This document shows, in pieces, positions 52,683 to 61,144 of a DNA stretch of 61,190 nt (positions within the stretch are counted from its first letter, which is position 1; every line of letters begins with the position of its first letter). Both the position numbers and the translations under genes were made by a program. A model generated the notes under the pieces. That model did not search any database. It was not told the origin of the DNA and saw only the letters and a list, made by a program, of their open reading frames with translations. Source of the DNA: Enhydrobacter sp. (GTDB lineage Bacteria; Pseudomonadota; Alphaproteobacteria; Reyranellales; Reyranellaceae); contig JAHCJV010000028.1 of assembly GCA_026126105.1 (NCBI GenBank), positions 1 through 61,190 on the forward strand, read 5' to 3'.

Positions 52683-53704
52683 TGGCGGTATCCGTAGATC
52701 TTGTTCCACTCATCGAGCCAGGAGGTGCGCAGCTTCTCGAACTCGTCGAACTTCGGCACCCAGACCTTGATTACCTTCGGATCCCAGCCCTTGGGGAATG
52801 CCGGCGGCTCCTTCATCGACGTGATGTTGCCGAGGTTCTTGATCGCGAACGCCTGGCCTTCCTTGCTGAGACGCCAGTTCATGAACAGCTTCGATGCATT
52901 CGGGCTCTTGGACGTCTTGGTGATGCCATCGGCATAAGGAATGATCGGAACACCTTCGGGGGCGAAGATCGCCTCCGCCGGCGCGCCTTCGACGATCTTG
53001 GTATAGATGATGTTGTAGAGCAGCGGGGCGATAGAAACCTCGCCACGCACCAGCGCATCGGACAGCGGCGCGCCGGACGGATAGAGCGCGATCCCGAGCG
53101 CCGCCTGCTTCTTCCAGTAATCCTCGCCCATCACCTGGCGCTCGAACATGATGCGCGTCCACGTCGTGCCGCCGGATGGGCCGACGACCTGCCCGATCTG
53201 CTTGTCCTTGTATTCGGCCTTGGTGAGATCCGCCCATGTCTTGGGCGCGTTCTTCACCAGCTGGGTATTGTAGGCGATCGACCAGCCCAGCGTGACGCCC
53301 GGCCAGAACTTGGGCGAGACCAGCGCATCCGGCCGATAGTCCGAAGCGTTGGGCGGCGTGTAGTCCTGGAACAGGTCGGCGATCTCGACCATCAGGCCGC
53401 GGTCGGAATGATTGACCACGTCGGCGGCGAGCTTGCCCGCGGCCGCTTCGGTCTTGATGCGGGTGATGAGCTGGCCACCCGGCGCTCGCACCATGGAGAC
53501 CTTGATCTTGGGGAAGCGCTTGTTGAAAGCCTTGATGACTTCCTGCTCGACCTCGGCGAAGTTGGCCGTGTAGTAGGTGAGGGAGCCTTCCTTCTCGGCG
53601 GCCGCGATAAGGTCCTTGGAGCCGAACTCGTCCTGCGCCGCTGCGGGCAAGGTCCAGCCTGCGGCGGCGCCGGCGAGGCCGCCCAACATCGTTCTGCGCT
53701 TCAT
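52679..53704 (-). CDS. ABC transporter extracellular solute-binding protein (FbpA-like)
   Basis: The 341-residue protein has a short signal (MLGGLAGAAAGWTLPAAAQ with twin Arg-like KRRT start) and the family 1 layout: GSLTYYTANFAEVEQEVIKAFNKRFP, VVNHSDRGLMVEIADLF, WSIAYNTQLVKNAPKTWADL. FbpA iron ligands (two adjacent Tyr near the end) are not obvious, so the ligand may be a phosphonate, 2-aminoethylphosphonate or other anion. It lies between the permease gene (upstream, 28 bases) and the ATPase gene. Confidence 0.88.
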   Translation of the reverse strand: MKRRTMLGGLAGAAAGWTLPAAAQDEFGSKDLIAAAEKEGSLTYYTANFAEVEQEVIKAFNKRFPKIKVSMVRAPGGQLITRIKTEAAAGKLAADVVNHSDRGLMVEIADLFQDYTPPNASDYRPDALVSPKFWPGVTLGWSIAYNTQLVKNAPKTWADLTKAEYKDKQIGQVVGPSGGTTWTRIMFERQVMGEDYWKKQAALGIALYPSGAPLSDALVRGEVSIAPLLYNIIYTKIVEGAPAEAIFAPEGVPIIPYADGITKTSKSPNASKLFMNWRLSKEGQAFAIKNLGNITSMKEPPAFPKGWDPKVIKVWVPKFDEFEKLRTSWLDEWNKIYGYRQ

Positions 53705-53732
53705 GATTTCCTCCTGACGTTGTCGTTTGCGG

Positions 53733-55511
53733 TCAGCCGACCCGGGCGCTGCTCTGGGCGGCGCCGCGGGAGAGCCAGTTCGTCATGCCCAGCAGCACGC
53801 CGAGAATGAGGGTCTGTATCAGGCTGAAGGCGGCGGTCTTGCCGACGTTGCCGCCCTCGTAATAGTCGAGCAGCAGCACGGCCATGACCGTGGTGTCGCT
53901 GGTGTAAAGAAAGAGCGACGATCCCAGCTCGCGCACCGCGAGGACGAACAGCAGCGTCATCGAGGCGACGAGGCCGGGGCGCGCGAGCGGCAGCATGATC
54001 GTGGCGATGGTTCCGAGCAGCCCGCGGCCGCAGATCCAGGCGGCTTCCTCGAGCTCGCGATGGATCTGCATGAAGGAGGTCGACAGCGCCTTCACCGTGT
54101 CGGGGATGAAGCGGGCGACGAAGGCCAGCGCCAGGATCCAGATCGTCCCGTAGAGCCCGCCGGGCAGGCCGATCCAGGCCCAGAGATAGGCGACGCCGAC
54201 GACGAGACCGGGTATGGCGACGGGGATCGTGGACAGCAGATCTATGCTTCGCCGTCCCGACACCTGCGTCCGGTAGACGGTATACCCGATCGCGAAGGCG
54301 AGCGCGCCGCCGATCAGGGCGGTGAACACGCCGACCTTCAGCGTGTTCCAGATCGACAGCATCGTCAGCGGATTGTCGAGCACCGAGTTGAAGTGGCTGA
54401 GCCCGTAGGCCTTCATGTCGAAAAGTGCATCGAAGTCCTTGATGAACAGGAACTTGCGGAAGGCGGCGATGACGAGCGCCACCGTCGGCAGCACGACGAC
54501 GATGAAGAGGTAGACGACGGCGAGGCTGAAGGTGAACCAGCGCCATGGACCCAGATTGAGCGCTCGCGGCCGGAAAGCCTTGCCGGCCACGGTGGCGTAG
54601 CTCTTTCCCGAGAGGACGCGCTGCTGGGCCCAGACGAGGATCGCGGTCACCATCATCAGCAGGATCGCGACGGCGGCCGCGGTGTTGTAGAGCGGCGGCG
54701 CCCAGGCGGTGAGCTTGAAGATGTACGTGGTGAGGACGCTGATGTTCGCCGGCGCGCCGAGCGCCGCCGGTACGCCGTAAATTCCCAGCATGACCACGAA
54801 GGAGAGCAGGCTGCCGGCCAGGATCGCCGGCGCGATCAGCGGGAAGGTGACCGTGAAGATCGTGGCGAAGGCCGACGCGCCCGAGACTTCAGAGGCCTCC
54901 TCGAGGCTGGGGTCCATGTTCTGCAGTGCCGACGCCGTGAACATGTAGACGTAAGGCGCGTAGTAGATGCCGAAGACGATGATCAGGCCCCACAGCGAAT
55001 AGAAGTCGATGCGGAAATCGATTCCGATCCACTTGAACACGGTGTTGAGCAGCCCCGTCTTGGGCGAGCCGAGGATGCTCCAGGCGACGCCTGCGACGAG
55101 CGGCGGCACGAACAGAGGGATCATGCTGGCGCCCGCAATGAACCGCTTGAACGGCGTGTTGGTGCGCACCACGATCCAGGAGAAGGCGAGCCCGATCACG
55201 ACTGCGAGTACAGTGCCGCCGCCGCAGGCCGCGAGCGCGTTGAGGAACGCGTAATGGACGTTCTCGTTGCCCAGCACGTTGGTGAAATGCTCCAGAGACG
55301 GATTGAAATTGCCGAAGCCGTCGACCACCGGATTGGAGTCGCTGAGCGCGCCGAACAGCAGCATCAGAAGCGGATAGATCACGAGAAAGGTGAGGGCGAT
55401 CAGCAGGAAGCCGACCCACAGGGGCGCACCCCAGCGCCGCGGCGCGGCAGCCGGTTCGATCGTTTCCGGTAGGGCGGCACTACTCGTCGCCGTCAACGCA
55501 CTTCCTCCCAA
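53733..55511 (-). CDS. ABC transporter permease, FbpB-like, two fused permease domains
   Basis: The 592-residue protein holds two complete permease domains of about 270 residues each with six helices. EAA loops are LEEASEVSGASAFATIFTVTFPLIAPAI (first half) and LEEAAWICGRGLLGTIATIMLPLARPGL (second half). This fused arrangement is usual for FbpB-like iron(III) and 2-aminoethylphosphonate importers. It is the first gene of a permease-SBP-ATPase row on the minus strand. The promoter should be in 55512-55625, which also holds a palindrome (55555-55589). Confidence 0.91.
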   Translation of the reverse strand: MGGSALTATSSAALPETIEPAAAPRRWGAPLWVGFLLIALTFLVIYPLLMLLFGALSDSNPVVDGFGNFNPSLEHFTNVLGNENVHYAFLNALAACGGGTVLAVVIGLAFSWIVVRTNTPFKRFIAGASMIPLFVPPLVAGVAWSILGSPKTGLLNTVFKWIGIDFRIDFYSLWGLIIVFGIYYAPYVYMFTASALQNMDPSLEEASEVSGASAFATIFTVTFPLIAPAILAGSLLSFVVMLGIYGVPAALGAPANISVLTTYIFKLTAWAPPLYNTAAAVAILLMMVTAILVWAQQRVLSGKSYATVAGKAFRPRALNLGPWRWFTFSLAVVYLFIVVVLPTVALVIAAFRKFLFIKDFDALFDMKAYGLSHFNSVLDNPLTMLSIWNTLKVGVFTALIGGALAFAIGYTVYRTQVSGRRSIDLLSTIPVAIPGLVVGVAYLWAWIGLPGGLYGTIWILALAFVARFIPDTVKALSTSFMQIHRELEEAAWICGRGLLGTIATIMLPLARPGLVASMTLLFVLAVRELGSSLFLYTSDTTVMAVLLLDYYEGGNVGKTAAFSLIQTLILGVLLGMTNWLSRGAAQSSARVG

Positions 55512-55554
55512 CGCGCCTGCGGCTTTAGGTCCGTGGCATTTTCATTCTAGCTGC

Positions 55555-55589
55555 GACCGTAGCTCAGAGGCCATTGCGGCGCTACGGTC
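55555..55589. repeat. CCGTAGC palindrome upstream of the orphan gene
   Basis: GACCGTAGC (55555-55563) and GCTACGGTC (55581-55589) are a 9-bp perfect inverted repeat with a 17-base loop. A very similar palindrome lies on the other side of the 135-residue orphan gene at 56051-56085. Confidence 0.65.
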
Positions 55590-55625
55590 CTGCGGCGTGG
55601 CTACTCGTCGCCCCAGACCGCGACC

Positions 55626-56033
55626 GTGGAAGGAGCAATCGCAATAACGCTCGGTTCGGATCCCGTGAAATGGCTTAAGAAGAAGGCCAAGCGTGGCGTG
55701 CGGGCCTTTCCCGTGGGAACGGTCGCGTTCTATGGCCCGACTGACCGCAGCGCCTCCAAGGTCGTGGCAGGCGTGATCCGGGCGCCGAATGCCGACCCTG
55801 TCCTCCGCAAGTGGCTCGCTGAGATCGGCGATCTTCGCGAGGATCGGAAGGTGATGTCGGAGGTGGCGACGTTTTTCCGCGATAACGAGGTGAGGTCGGT
55901 CGGGATGATCGACGGCATCCTTGGTTGCCCTCACGAGGAAGGTACAGACTACCCGGACGGCGGAGTCTGCCCAAGATGTCCTTTCTGGGCGGGGCGGGAT
56001 CGCTGGTCCGGCCTGCCCAAGATCCGTCATTAG
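55626..56033 (+). CDS. Conserved hypothetical protein with C-terminal Cys/His cluster
   Basis: The 135-residue frame begins at GTG 55626. It has a basic start (PVKWLKKKAKRG), VRAFPVGTVAFYGPTDRSASKVVAG, and ends with CPHEEGTDYPDGGVCPRCPFW, where three Cys and one His could bind a metal. I think a family of similar small proteins exists in other proteobacteria but I know no function. The start is uncertain because a strong AAGGAG (55630-55635) lies inside the frame with no ATG at the right distance. Palindromes flank it on both sides. Confidence 0.65.
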   Translation: MEGAIAITLGSDPVKWLKKKAKRGVRAFPVGTVAFYGPTDRSASKVVAGVIRAPNADPVLRKWLAEIGDLREDRKVMSEVATFFRDNEVRSVGMIDGILGCPHEEGTDYPDGGVCPRCPFWAGRDRWSGLPKIRH

Positions 56034-56050
56034 AGGGCGGGTGGCGCCCG

Positions 56051-56085
56051 GGCCGTAGCCCGTTGAACCGGACGAGGCTACGGTC
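56051..56085. repeat. CCGTAGC palindrome downstream of the orphan gene
   Basis: CCGTAGCC (56053-56060) and GGCTACGG (56076-56083) are an 8-bp perfect inverted repeat with a 15-base loop. Both flanks extend to GGCCGTAGCC and GGCTACGGTC. It matches the palindrome at 55555-55589 in the arms and ends 6 bases before the deacetylase ATG at 56091. Confidence 0.65.
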
Positions 56086-56090
56086 TGCAA

Positions 56091-56981
56091 ATGAAGCTTC
56101 TGCACCATGATCGATACGACTACGCACCGCTGAACGAGCGGCCAGTCTACGACTGGCCGGGGGGCAAGCGGCTCGCGGTCTATTTCGCCCTCAACCTGGA
56201 GCATTTCTCGTTCGGCGAGGGCCTCGGGGCCGAGCTGGCACCCGGCGGGCCGCAGCCCGACGTGCTGAACTATGCGTGGCGCGATTACGGCAACCGGGCC
56301 GGCGCCTGGTATCTGCAGGACGCCTTCGACGCGCTGGACTTGCCGATGGCCGCGCTGGTCAACAGCCACATGTACGACTACGCCCCGAGCCTCATCGCGG
56401 CGCATCGCAATCGTGGCGACGAGATCGTCGGCCACGGCCGCACCAACGCCGAACGGCAGGGCACGATGAGCGAGGCGGACGAGCGCACCCTGATCGCCGA
56501 GGCGACCGGGCGCCTGACCAAGGAGGAGGGCCGCGCGCCGGAGGGCTGGCTCTGCCCCTGGATTTCGCACAGCCACCGAACCCCCGACCTGCTGGCCGAG
56601 GCCGGGTACACTTATCTGCTCGACTGGTGCATGGACGACCAGCCGGTCTGGTTCAGGTGTCGCGGCGGGCGGCGCATCCTCGCCGTGCCCTATCCGCAGG
56701 AGCTGAACGACATCCCCGCCATCGTCGCCCGCAAGGAGACCGGTGCGAATTTCGCCGACATGATCGTCGACCAGTTCGACGAGATGATCGAGCTGTCACA
56801 GAAGCGGCCGCTGGTGATGGGCGTGGCCCTGCACGCCTACATCGTCGGCCAGCCCCACCGGCTGCGGCACCTCAAGCGGGCGTTGCGCCACATCGCCCGG
56901 CACCGCGACGACATCTGGCTGACCATGCCCGGCGCAATCGCGCGGCATTGCAGCAACCTGCCGGTCGGCACCATTCTCTAG
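56091..56981 (+). CDS. Polysaccharide deacetylase-fold protein, PuuE/allantoinase-like
   Basis: The 296-residue protein has a NodB-like barrel: PVYDWPGGKRLAVYFALNLEHFSFGEG, ALVNSHMYDYAPSLIAAHRNRGDEIVGHGRTNAERQG with the conserved His residues, and GWLCPWISHSHRTPDLLAEAGYTYLLDW. The Asp of the usual TFDDG motif is absent, as in PuuE-type allantoinase relatives, so a C-N hydrolase on a small cyclic amide or ureide is more likely than sugar deacetylation. It precedes an M81 metallopeptidase by 24 bases. No signal peptide is visible. Confidence 0.84.
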   Translation: MKLLHHDRYDYAPLNERPVYDWPGGKRLAVYFALNLEHFSFGEGLGAELAPGGPQPDVLNYAWRDYGNRAGAWYLQDAFDALDLPMAALVNSHMYDYAPSLIAAHRNRGDEIVGHGRTNAERQGTMSEADERTLIAEATGRLTKEEGRAPEGWLCPWISHSHRTPDLLAEAGYTYLLDWCMDDQPVWFRCRGGRRILAVPYPQELNDIPAIVARKETGANFADMIVDQFDEMIELSQKRPLVMGVALHAYIVGQPHRLRHLKRALRHIARHRDDIWLTMPGAIARHCSNLPVGTIL

Positions 56982-57005
56982 AGAATCAGGAGATAAAGAC
57001 AGTCG

Positions 57006-58478
57006 ATGCGCCTCTTCACCGCCACGCTTGCCACCGAGACCAATACCTTCTCGCCCTTGCCGACCAGCCTGCAGAACTATCAGGAGTCGGTGTTCTTCCG
57101 GCCGGGCGACCATCCGGCTGATGCGCCGCGCATGTGCACGGCGCCGCTGTTCGTCGGGCGGGCGCGGGCCGAGGCGGAAGACTTCGAGCTGATCGAGGGC
57201 AGCTGCTTCGCCGCCAGCCCGGCCGGCACGACCAACCGCGCCGACTATGAGTTCATGCGTGACGAGATCCTTGAACAGCTCAAGGCGGCACTGCCCGTCG
57301 ATGGCCTCCTGCTCGGGCTGCACGGCGCCATGGTGGCGCACGGATACGACGACGTCGAAGGCGACATCATCGAGAGGGCGCGCGCGATCGTCGGCCCGAA
57401 ATGCGTGATCGGGGTCGAACTCGATCCGCACTGCCATCTCACGAGGAAGCGCGTGGCAAAGGCTGACATCATCGTGCTTTACAAGGAGTTTCCGCACACC
57501 GACGTGGTCGAGCGGGCCGAGGACGTGCTCGATCTCGTGCTGGCGACCCTGCGCGGCAAGATCAGGCCGGTGATGTCGGTCTACGACTGCCGCCAGATCC
57601 AGAGCTATCCGACAACGCTTCAGCCAATGCGCGGGCTGGTCGACCGCATCAAGGCGATGGAGGGCAAGGAGGGCATCCTCTCTATCTCCATTGCGCACTG
57701 CTTTCCTTATGGCGACGTGGCGGAGATCGGCACGCGCGTGCTCGTGATCGCCGACGGCGACAAGAAGAAGGCCGATGCGCTGGCGACGTCGCTCGGCGAG
57801 GAGCTGGTGTCGCTGCGCGGCAAGACGCGGCCGCCGTATGTCGACATCCAGACCGGCGTGCGCGACGGCGTCGCCTTCAACGACCTGCCGGTGGTGATCG
57901 CCGATCCGGCCGACAATGCCGGCGGCGGTGCGCCGTCGGATAACACCGATATCCTGAAGCATCTGATCGAGACCGAGGTGGAAGATGCCTGCATCGGCCC
58001 GATCTGGGACCCGATCGCGGTGCGCCTCTGCTTCGATGCGGGGTTGGGCGCACGGTTCGACCTGCGATTCGGAGGCAAGATCGCCGTTACTTCGGGCACG
58101 CCGGTCGATGCCCATGTCGAGGTGATCGGGCTCGCGCGCGATGCCTGGCAGAGCTTCGGCCCGACGCAGGTGCCGGTCGGCGACTGCGCCGCGGTGCGGG
58201 TCGGCGGGGTCGACGTGGTGCTGATCGCCAAGCGTACCCAGGCAACCGGACTCGAGCTGTTCACCAACCTCGGGATCGAGCCGACCCAGAAGAAGATCGT
58301 CGTGGTGAAGTCGACCAACCATTTCATGGCGGCCTACGGGCCGATCGCCAAGAAGGTGATCTACGTCGATTCCAGCGGACCGCTGAAGCGCGACCCGGCC
58401 CGGATCGCCTACACCAAGGTCGAGCGCCCGATCTGGCCGCTCGACGCGAATGCCGCGCCGCGCGGGCTCATTTTCTAG
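57006..58478 (+). CDS. M81 family metallopeptidase (MlrC/microcystinase-like)
   Basis: The 490-residue protein starts RLFTATLATETNTFSPLPT (Glu and Asn in the first strand), has GLLLGLHGAMVAHGYDDVEGDII, VGVELDPHCHLTRKRV and ADPADNAGGGAPSDNTDILKHL, all standard in MlrC. The His and Asp residues in LDPHCHLT likely bind zinc. MlrC acts on small linear peptides from microcystin, but most family members have unknown substrates. It follows the deacetylase-like gene and precedes a Dpp-type ABC importer, so an amide or peptide catabolic cluster is plausible. Confidence 0.88.
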   Translation: MRLFTATLATETNTFSPLPTSLQNYQESVFFRPGDHPADAPRMCTAPLFVGRARAEAEDFELIEGSCFAASPAGTTNRADYEFMRDEILEQLKAALPVDGLLLGLHGAMVAHGYDDVEGDIIERARAIVGPKCVIGVELDPHCHLTRKRVAKADIIVLYKEFPHTDVVERAEDVLDLVLATLRGKIRPVMSVYDCRQIQSYPTTLQPMRGLVDRIKAMEGKEGILSISIAHCFPYGDVAEIGTRVLVIADGDKKKADALATSLGEELVSLRGKTRPPYVDIQTGVRDGVAFNDLPVVIADPADNAGGGAPSDNTDILKHLIETEVEDACIGPIWDPIAVRLCFDAGLGARFDLRFGGKIAVTSGTPVDAHVEVIGLARDAWQSFGPTQVPVGDCAAVRVGGVDVVLIAKRTQATGLELFTNLGIEPTQKKIVVVKSTNHFMAAYGPIAKKVIYVDSSGPLKRDPARIAYTKVERPIWPLDANAAPRGLIF

Positions 58479-58543
58479 GAAAGCACTATGCTGATCGCGG
58501 CGGCTCGAATAGGCTCCGTTGGGCTATTGCCTGGGGGAAAAGC

Positions 58544-60127
58544 ATGAAGATTCGCGCTCTTGCCGGTTTAGTCGCTCTCGCCCTGCCGCTCGCGGCGCCT
58601 TCGATGGCCTGGGCTCAGGACAAGGTCCTGCGCGCGGTGATGCATGCCGACGTGCGCGTGATCGATCCGGTGTGGACGACCCAGACGATCGCGAACATCC
58701 ACGGTGCGCTGGTCTACGACACGCTGTTCGGCAACGATGCCGATCTCAAGCCGCAGCCCCAGATGGTCGGCAAGTACGAGATCAGCCCCGACCGGCTCAA
58801 TTACACGTTCACCCTGCGGGACGGGCTGAAATTCCACGACGGCTCGCCGGTCACGACCAAGGACGTGATCGCCTCCCTCAAGCGGTGGGGCGCCAAGGAT
58901 GGCGTGGGACAGCGCCTGATGAGCTACGTCACGGAGATGAAGGCGGTCGACGACAAGACCTTCACCATGACGCTCAAGGCACCCTACGGCATGGTGCTGG
59001 AGTCGCTCGGCAAGAGCGGCAGCTCGATCGCGGCGATCATGCGCGAGAAGGAAGCGCTGACCGACCCGCAGACCCAGGTCAAGGAGGCGATCGGCTCGGG
59101 GCCCTATATGTTCGCCAAGGACCAGTGGGTCCCGGGCAGCAAGGCGGTCTACCTCAAGAACAAGGACTACCAGCCGCGCACCGAGCCGCCGTCGTCCTTC
59201 GCCGGCGCCAAGATCCCGGGCGTCGACCGCATCGAGCTGGTGTGGATATCGGACGGCCAGACGGCGATGTCGGCGCTGGTCAACGGCGAGATCGACTTCT
59301 ACGAGAATCCCGCGACCGACTTCCTGCCGCTGCTCGAGAAGGCGCGCGGCGTGAAGCTGCTGAAGACCGGCAAGATCGACAGCACGCAGGGCATGATCCG
59401 GCTCAACCACCTGCATCCGCCGTTCAACAACGTGAAGGCGCGGCAGGCGATGTACCACCTGATCAACCAGGAGGATTACCTGCGCGCCATCGTCGGGGAT
59501 CCGAAGTACTACCGCGTGTGCCACGGCATGCTGACCTGCGGCGGGCCGTACCAGAACGACGGCGGCTCGGCCTTCTTCAAGGACTACAATCCCAAGAAGG
59601 CGCTGCAGCTGCTCAAGGAGGCGGGCTACAAGGGCGAGCCGATCACGGTGCTCTCGACGACCGACCACAACACCATCACGCCCGCCACACAGGTGCTCAT
59701 CCAGGCGATGCGCGAGGCCGGCATCAACGTCGATGCCCAGGCGATGGATTGGGGCACGGTCGTCACGCGGCGCGCGAAGAAGGAGCCACCGGCCCAGGGC
59801 GGCTGGAACATCTTCGTCACCACCACCGGCGGCGTCGGCTCGTCCAACCCGGTGCTGCATACCTGGATCGGCGCGGCGTGCGAGAAAGGCCTGTTCGGCT
59901 GGCCGTGCGATGCCGAGATCGAAAAGCTGCGCAACGCCTTCGGCATGGCCTCGACCGAAGACGAGCGCAAGAAGATCGCGAAGGAGCTGCAGACCCGCGC
60001 CATGGAGCAGGTCGTCTACATCCCGTTCGGCCAGTGGGACACGCCGCTCGCGTTCCGCGCCGATCGTATCGACGGGGTCGTGCCAAACACCGGCCTGGCC
60101 GTGCTGTGGGGGATCACCAAGAAGTGA
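58544..60127 (+). CDS. ABC transporter family 5 solute-binding protein (DppA/OppA-like)
   Basis: The 527-residue protein has a Sec-type signal (IRALAGLVALALPLAAPSMAWAQ). The mature part shows RVIDPVWTTQTIANIHGALVYDTLF, YTFTLRDGLKFHDGSPVTTKDVIASLKRW, and ARQAMYHLINQEDYLRAIVG, typical of peptide/nickel-binding proteins of class C. Ligand specificity is not evident; in context a peptide, amide or amino-acid derivative. A GGGGGAAAA site precedes the ATG. Its stop is followed by a 25-nt inverted repeat, then the first permease gene. Confidence 0.9.
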   Translation: MKIRALAGLVALALPLAAPSMAWAQDKVLRAVMHADVRVIDPVWTTQTIANIHGALVYDTLFGNDADLKPQPQMVGKYEISPDRLNYTFTLRDGLKFHDGSPVTTKDVIASLKRWGAKDGVGQRLMSYVTEMKAVDDKTFTMTLKAPYGMVLESLGKSGSSIAAIMREKEALTDPQTQVKEAIGSGPYMFAKDQWVPGSKAVYLKNKDYQPRTEPPSSFAGAKIPGVDRIELVWISDGQTAMSALVNGEIDFYENPATDFLPLLEKARGVKLLKTGKIDSTQGMIRLNHLHPPFNNVKARQAMYHLINQEDYLRAIVGDPKYYRVCHGMLTCGGPYQNDGGSAFFKDYNPKKALQLLKEAGYKGEPITVLSTTDHNTITPATQVLIQAMREAGINVDAQAMDWGTVVTRRAKKEPPAQGGWNIFVTTTGGVGSSNPVLHTWIGAACEKGLFGWPCDAEIEKLRNAFGMASTEDERKKIAKELQTRAMEQVVYIPFGQWDTPLAFRADRIDGVVPNTGLAVLWGITKK

Positions 60128-60131
60128 GCTT

Positions 60132-60200
60132 GCTGGGACCGCGCCACTCCGTGGCGCTCTTCTCATGATCATGAGCGCCACGGAGTGGCGCGGTCCCGGC
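60132..60200. repeat. Large palindromic repeat with 25-nt perfect arms between binding-protein and permease genes
   Basis: Arms 60135-60159 and 60173-60197 are exact inverted copies around a 13-base loop. Each arm has its own hairpin, GCGCCACTCCGTGGCGC. The first arm is preceded by TTGCTGGGA, as in the repeat at 38457-38538, and both share the pattern GCTGGGASCGCGSC with CTC at the end, but inner stems differ in a compensated way. It ends 3 bases before the permease ATG 60203. Confidence 0.88.
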
Positions 60201-60202
60201 GC

Positions 60203-61144
60203 ATGACCGCCTACATCATCCGGCGTCTGTTCGCGGTCATCCCGGTGATGGCGGTGGTGGCGCTGTTCGTCTTTTTCCTCCTCCGCTTCGCGCCGGGCGA
60301 TCCGGCGGCGATCATCGCTGGCGAGGATGCCACCGCCGAGGCCATCGCCGCCGTTCGCGCCAAGCTGGGGCTCGACCGTCCCATGGTCGAGCAGTTCGGC
60401 GTCTGGCTGTGGGGCCTGGTGCAGGGCGATCTCGGGGTCTCCATCTTCTCCAACCTGCCGGTGACGCGTCTGGTCGCTCAGCGGCTCGAGCCGACCGTGG
60501 CGCTGACCCTGTCGACACTGTTCGTCGCCGTGGCGCTCGCCGTGCCGATCGGCGTGCTCGCGGCATGGAAGGCGCGCAAGCTGGTCGACCGGCTCGTCAT
60601 GGGGTTCGCCGTGCTGGGCGTCGCCACGCCGGTGTTCGTGCTGGCCTATATCCTGATCTACTTTTTTGCGGTGCAATGGAAGTTGCTGCCGGTCCAGGGC
60701 TACGTGCCGATCTCCGAGGCATTCTGGCCCTTCGTCGAGAGCCTGATCTTGCCGTCCTTCGCCCTGGGCGTCACCTACATGGCGCTGATCGCCCGCATCA
60801 CGCGCGCCTCGATGCTCGAAGTGCTGGCGCAGGACTATATCCGCACCGCCAACGCCAAGGGGCTCGCCACCGATCGCGTGCTGCTGCTGCACGCGCTGAA
60901 GAACGCCTCGGTGCCGATCGTCACGGTGATCGGCATCGGCATTGCGCTGCTGATCTCGGGCGTCGTCATCACCGAGACGGTGTTCAACATCCCGGGTCTC
61001 GGCCGCCTCACGGTCGATGCCGTGCTGAAGCGCGACTATCCGGTCGTGCAGGGGCTGATCCTGGTGTTCGCGGCAGCCAAGGTGATCGTCAACCTGATGA
61101 TCGACATCTCCTACGCCTTCCTCGATCCGCGGATACGGTACTGA
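60203..61144 (+). CDS. ABC transporter permease, DppB-like
   Basis: The 313-residue protein starts MTAYIIRRLFAVIPVMAVVALFVFFLLRFAPGDPA, the DppB N-terminus, has the periplasmic loop and the EAA-type motif ARITRASMLEVLAQDYIRTANAKGLATDRVLLLHALKNASVPIVT, and ends YAFLDPRIRY. It is the first of two permease subunits for the class C binding protein upstream. An in-frame GTG at 60185 lies within the palindrome and is unlikely to be the start. The stop TGA overlaps a possible next ATG at 61144 by one base. Confidence 0.92.
   Translation: MTAYIIRRLFAVIPVMAVVALFVFFLLRFAPGDPAAIIAGEDATAEAIAAVRAKLGLDRPMVEQFGVWLWGLVQGDLGVSIFSNLPVTRLVAQRLEPTVALTLSTLFVAVALAVPIGVLAAWKARKLVDRLVMGFAVLGVATPVFVLAYILIYFFAVQWKLLPVQGYVPISEAFWPFVESLILPSFALGVTYMALIARITRASMLEVLAQDYIRTANAKGLATDRVLLLHALKNASVPIVTVIGIGIALLISGVVITETVFNIPGLGRLTVDAVLKRDYPVVQGLILVFAAAKVIVNLMIDISYAFLDPRIRY

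Noticed and set aside
55540..55625. Hairpin region considered as a tRNA
   Set aside because: No T-loop GGTTCGA-type sequence, no acceptor stem or anticodon arm; better explained as a palindromic repeat.
58568..60892. Long open frame antisense to the Dpp binding protein and permease
   Set aside because: Runs through the palindromic repeat and opposite two well-conserved genes; His/Arg-rich composition with no domains.
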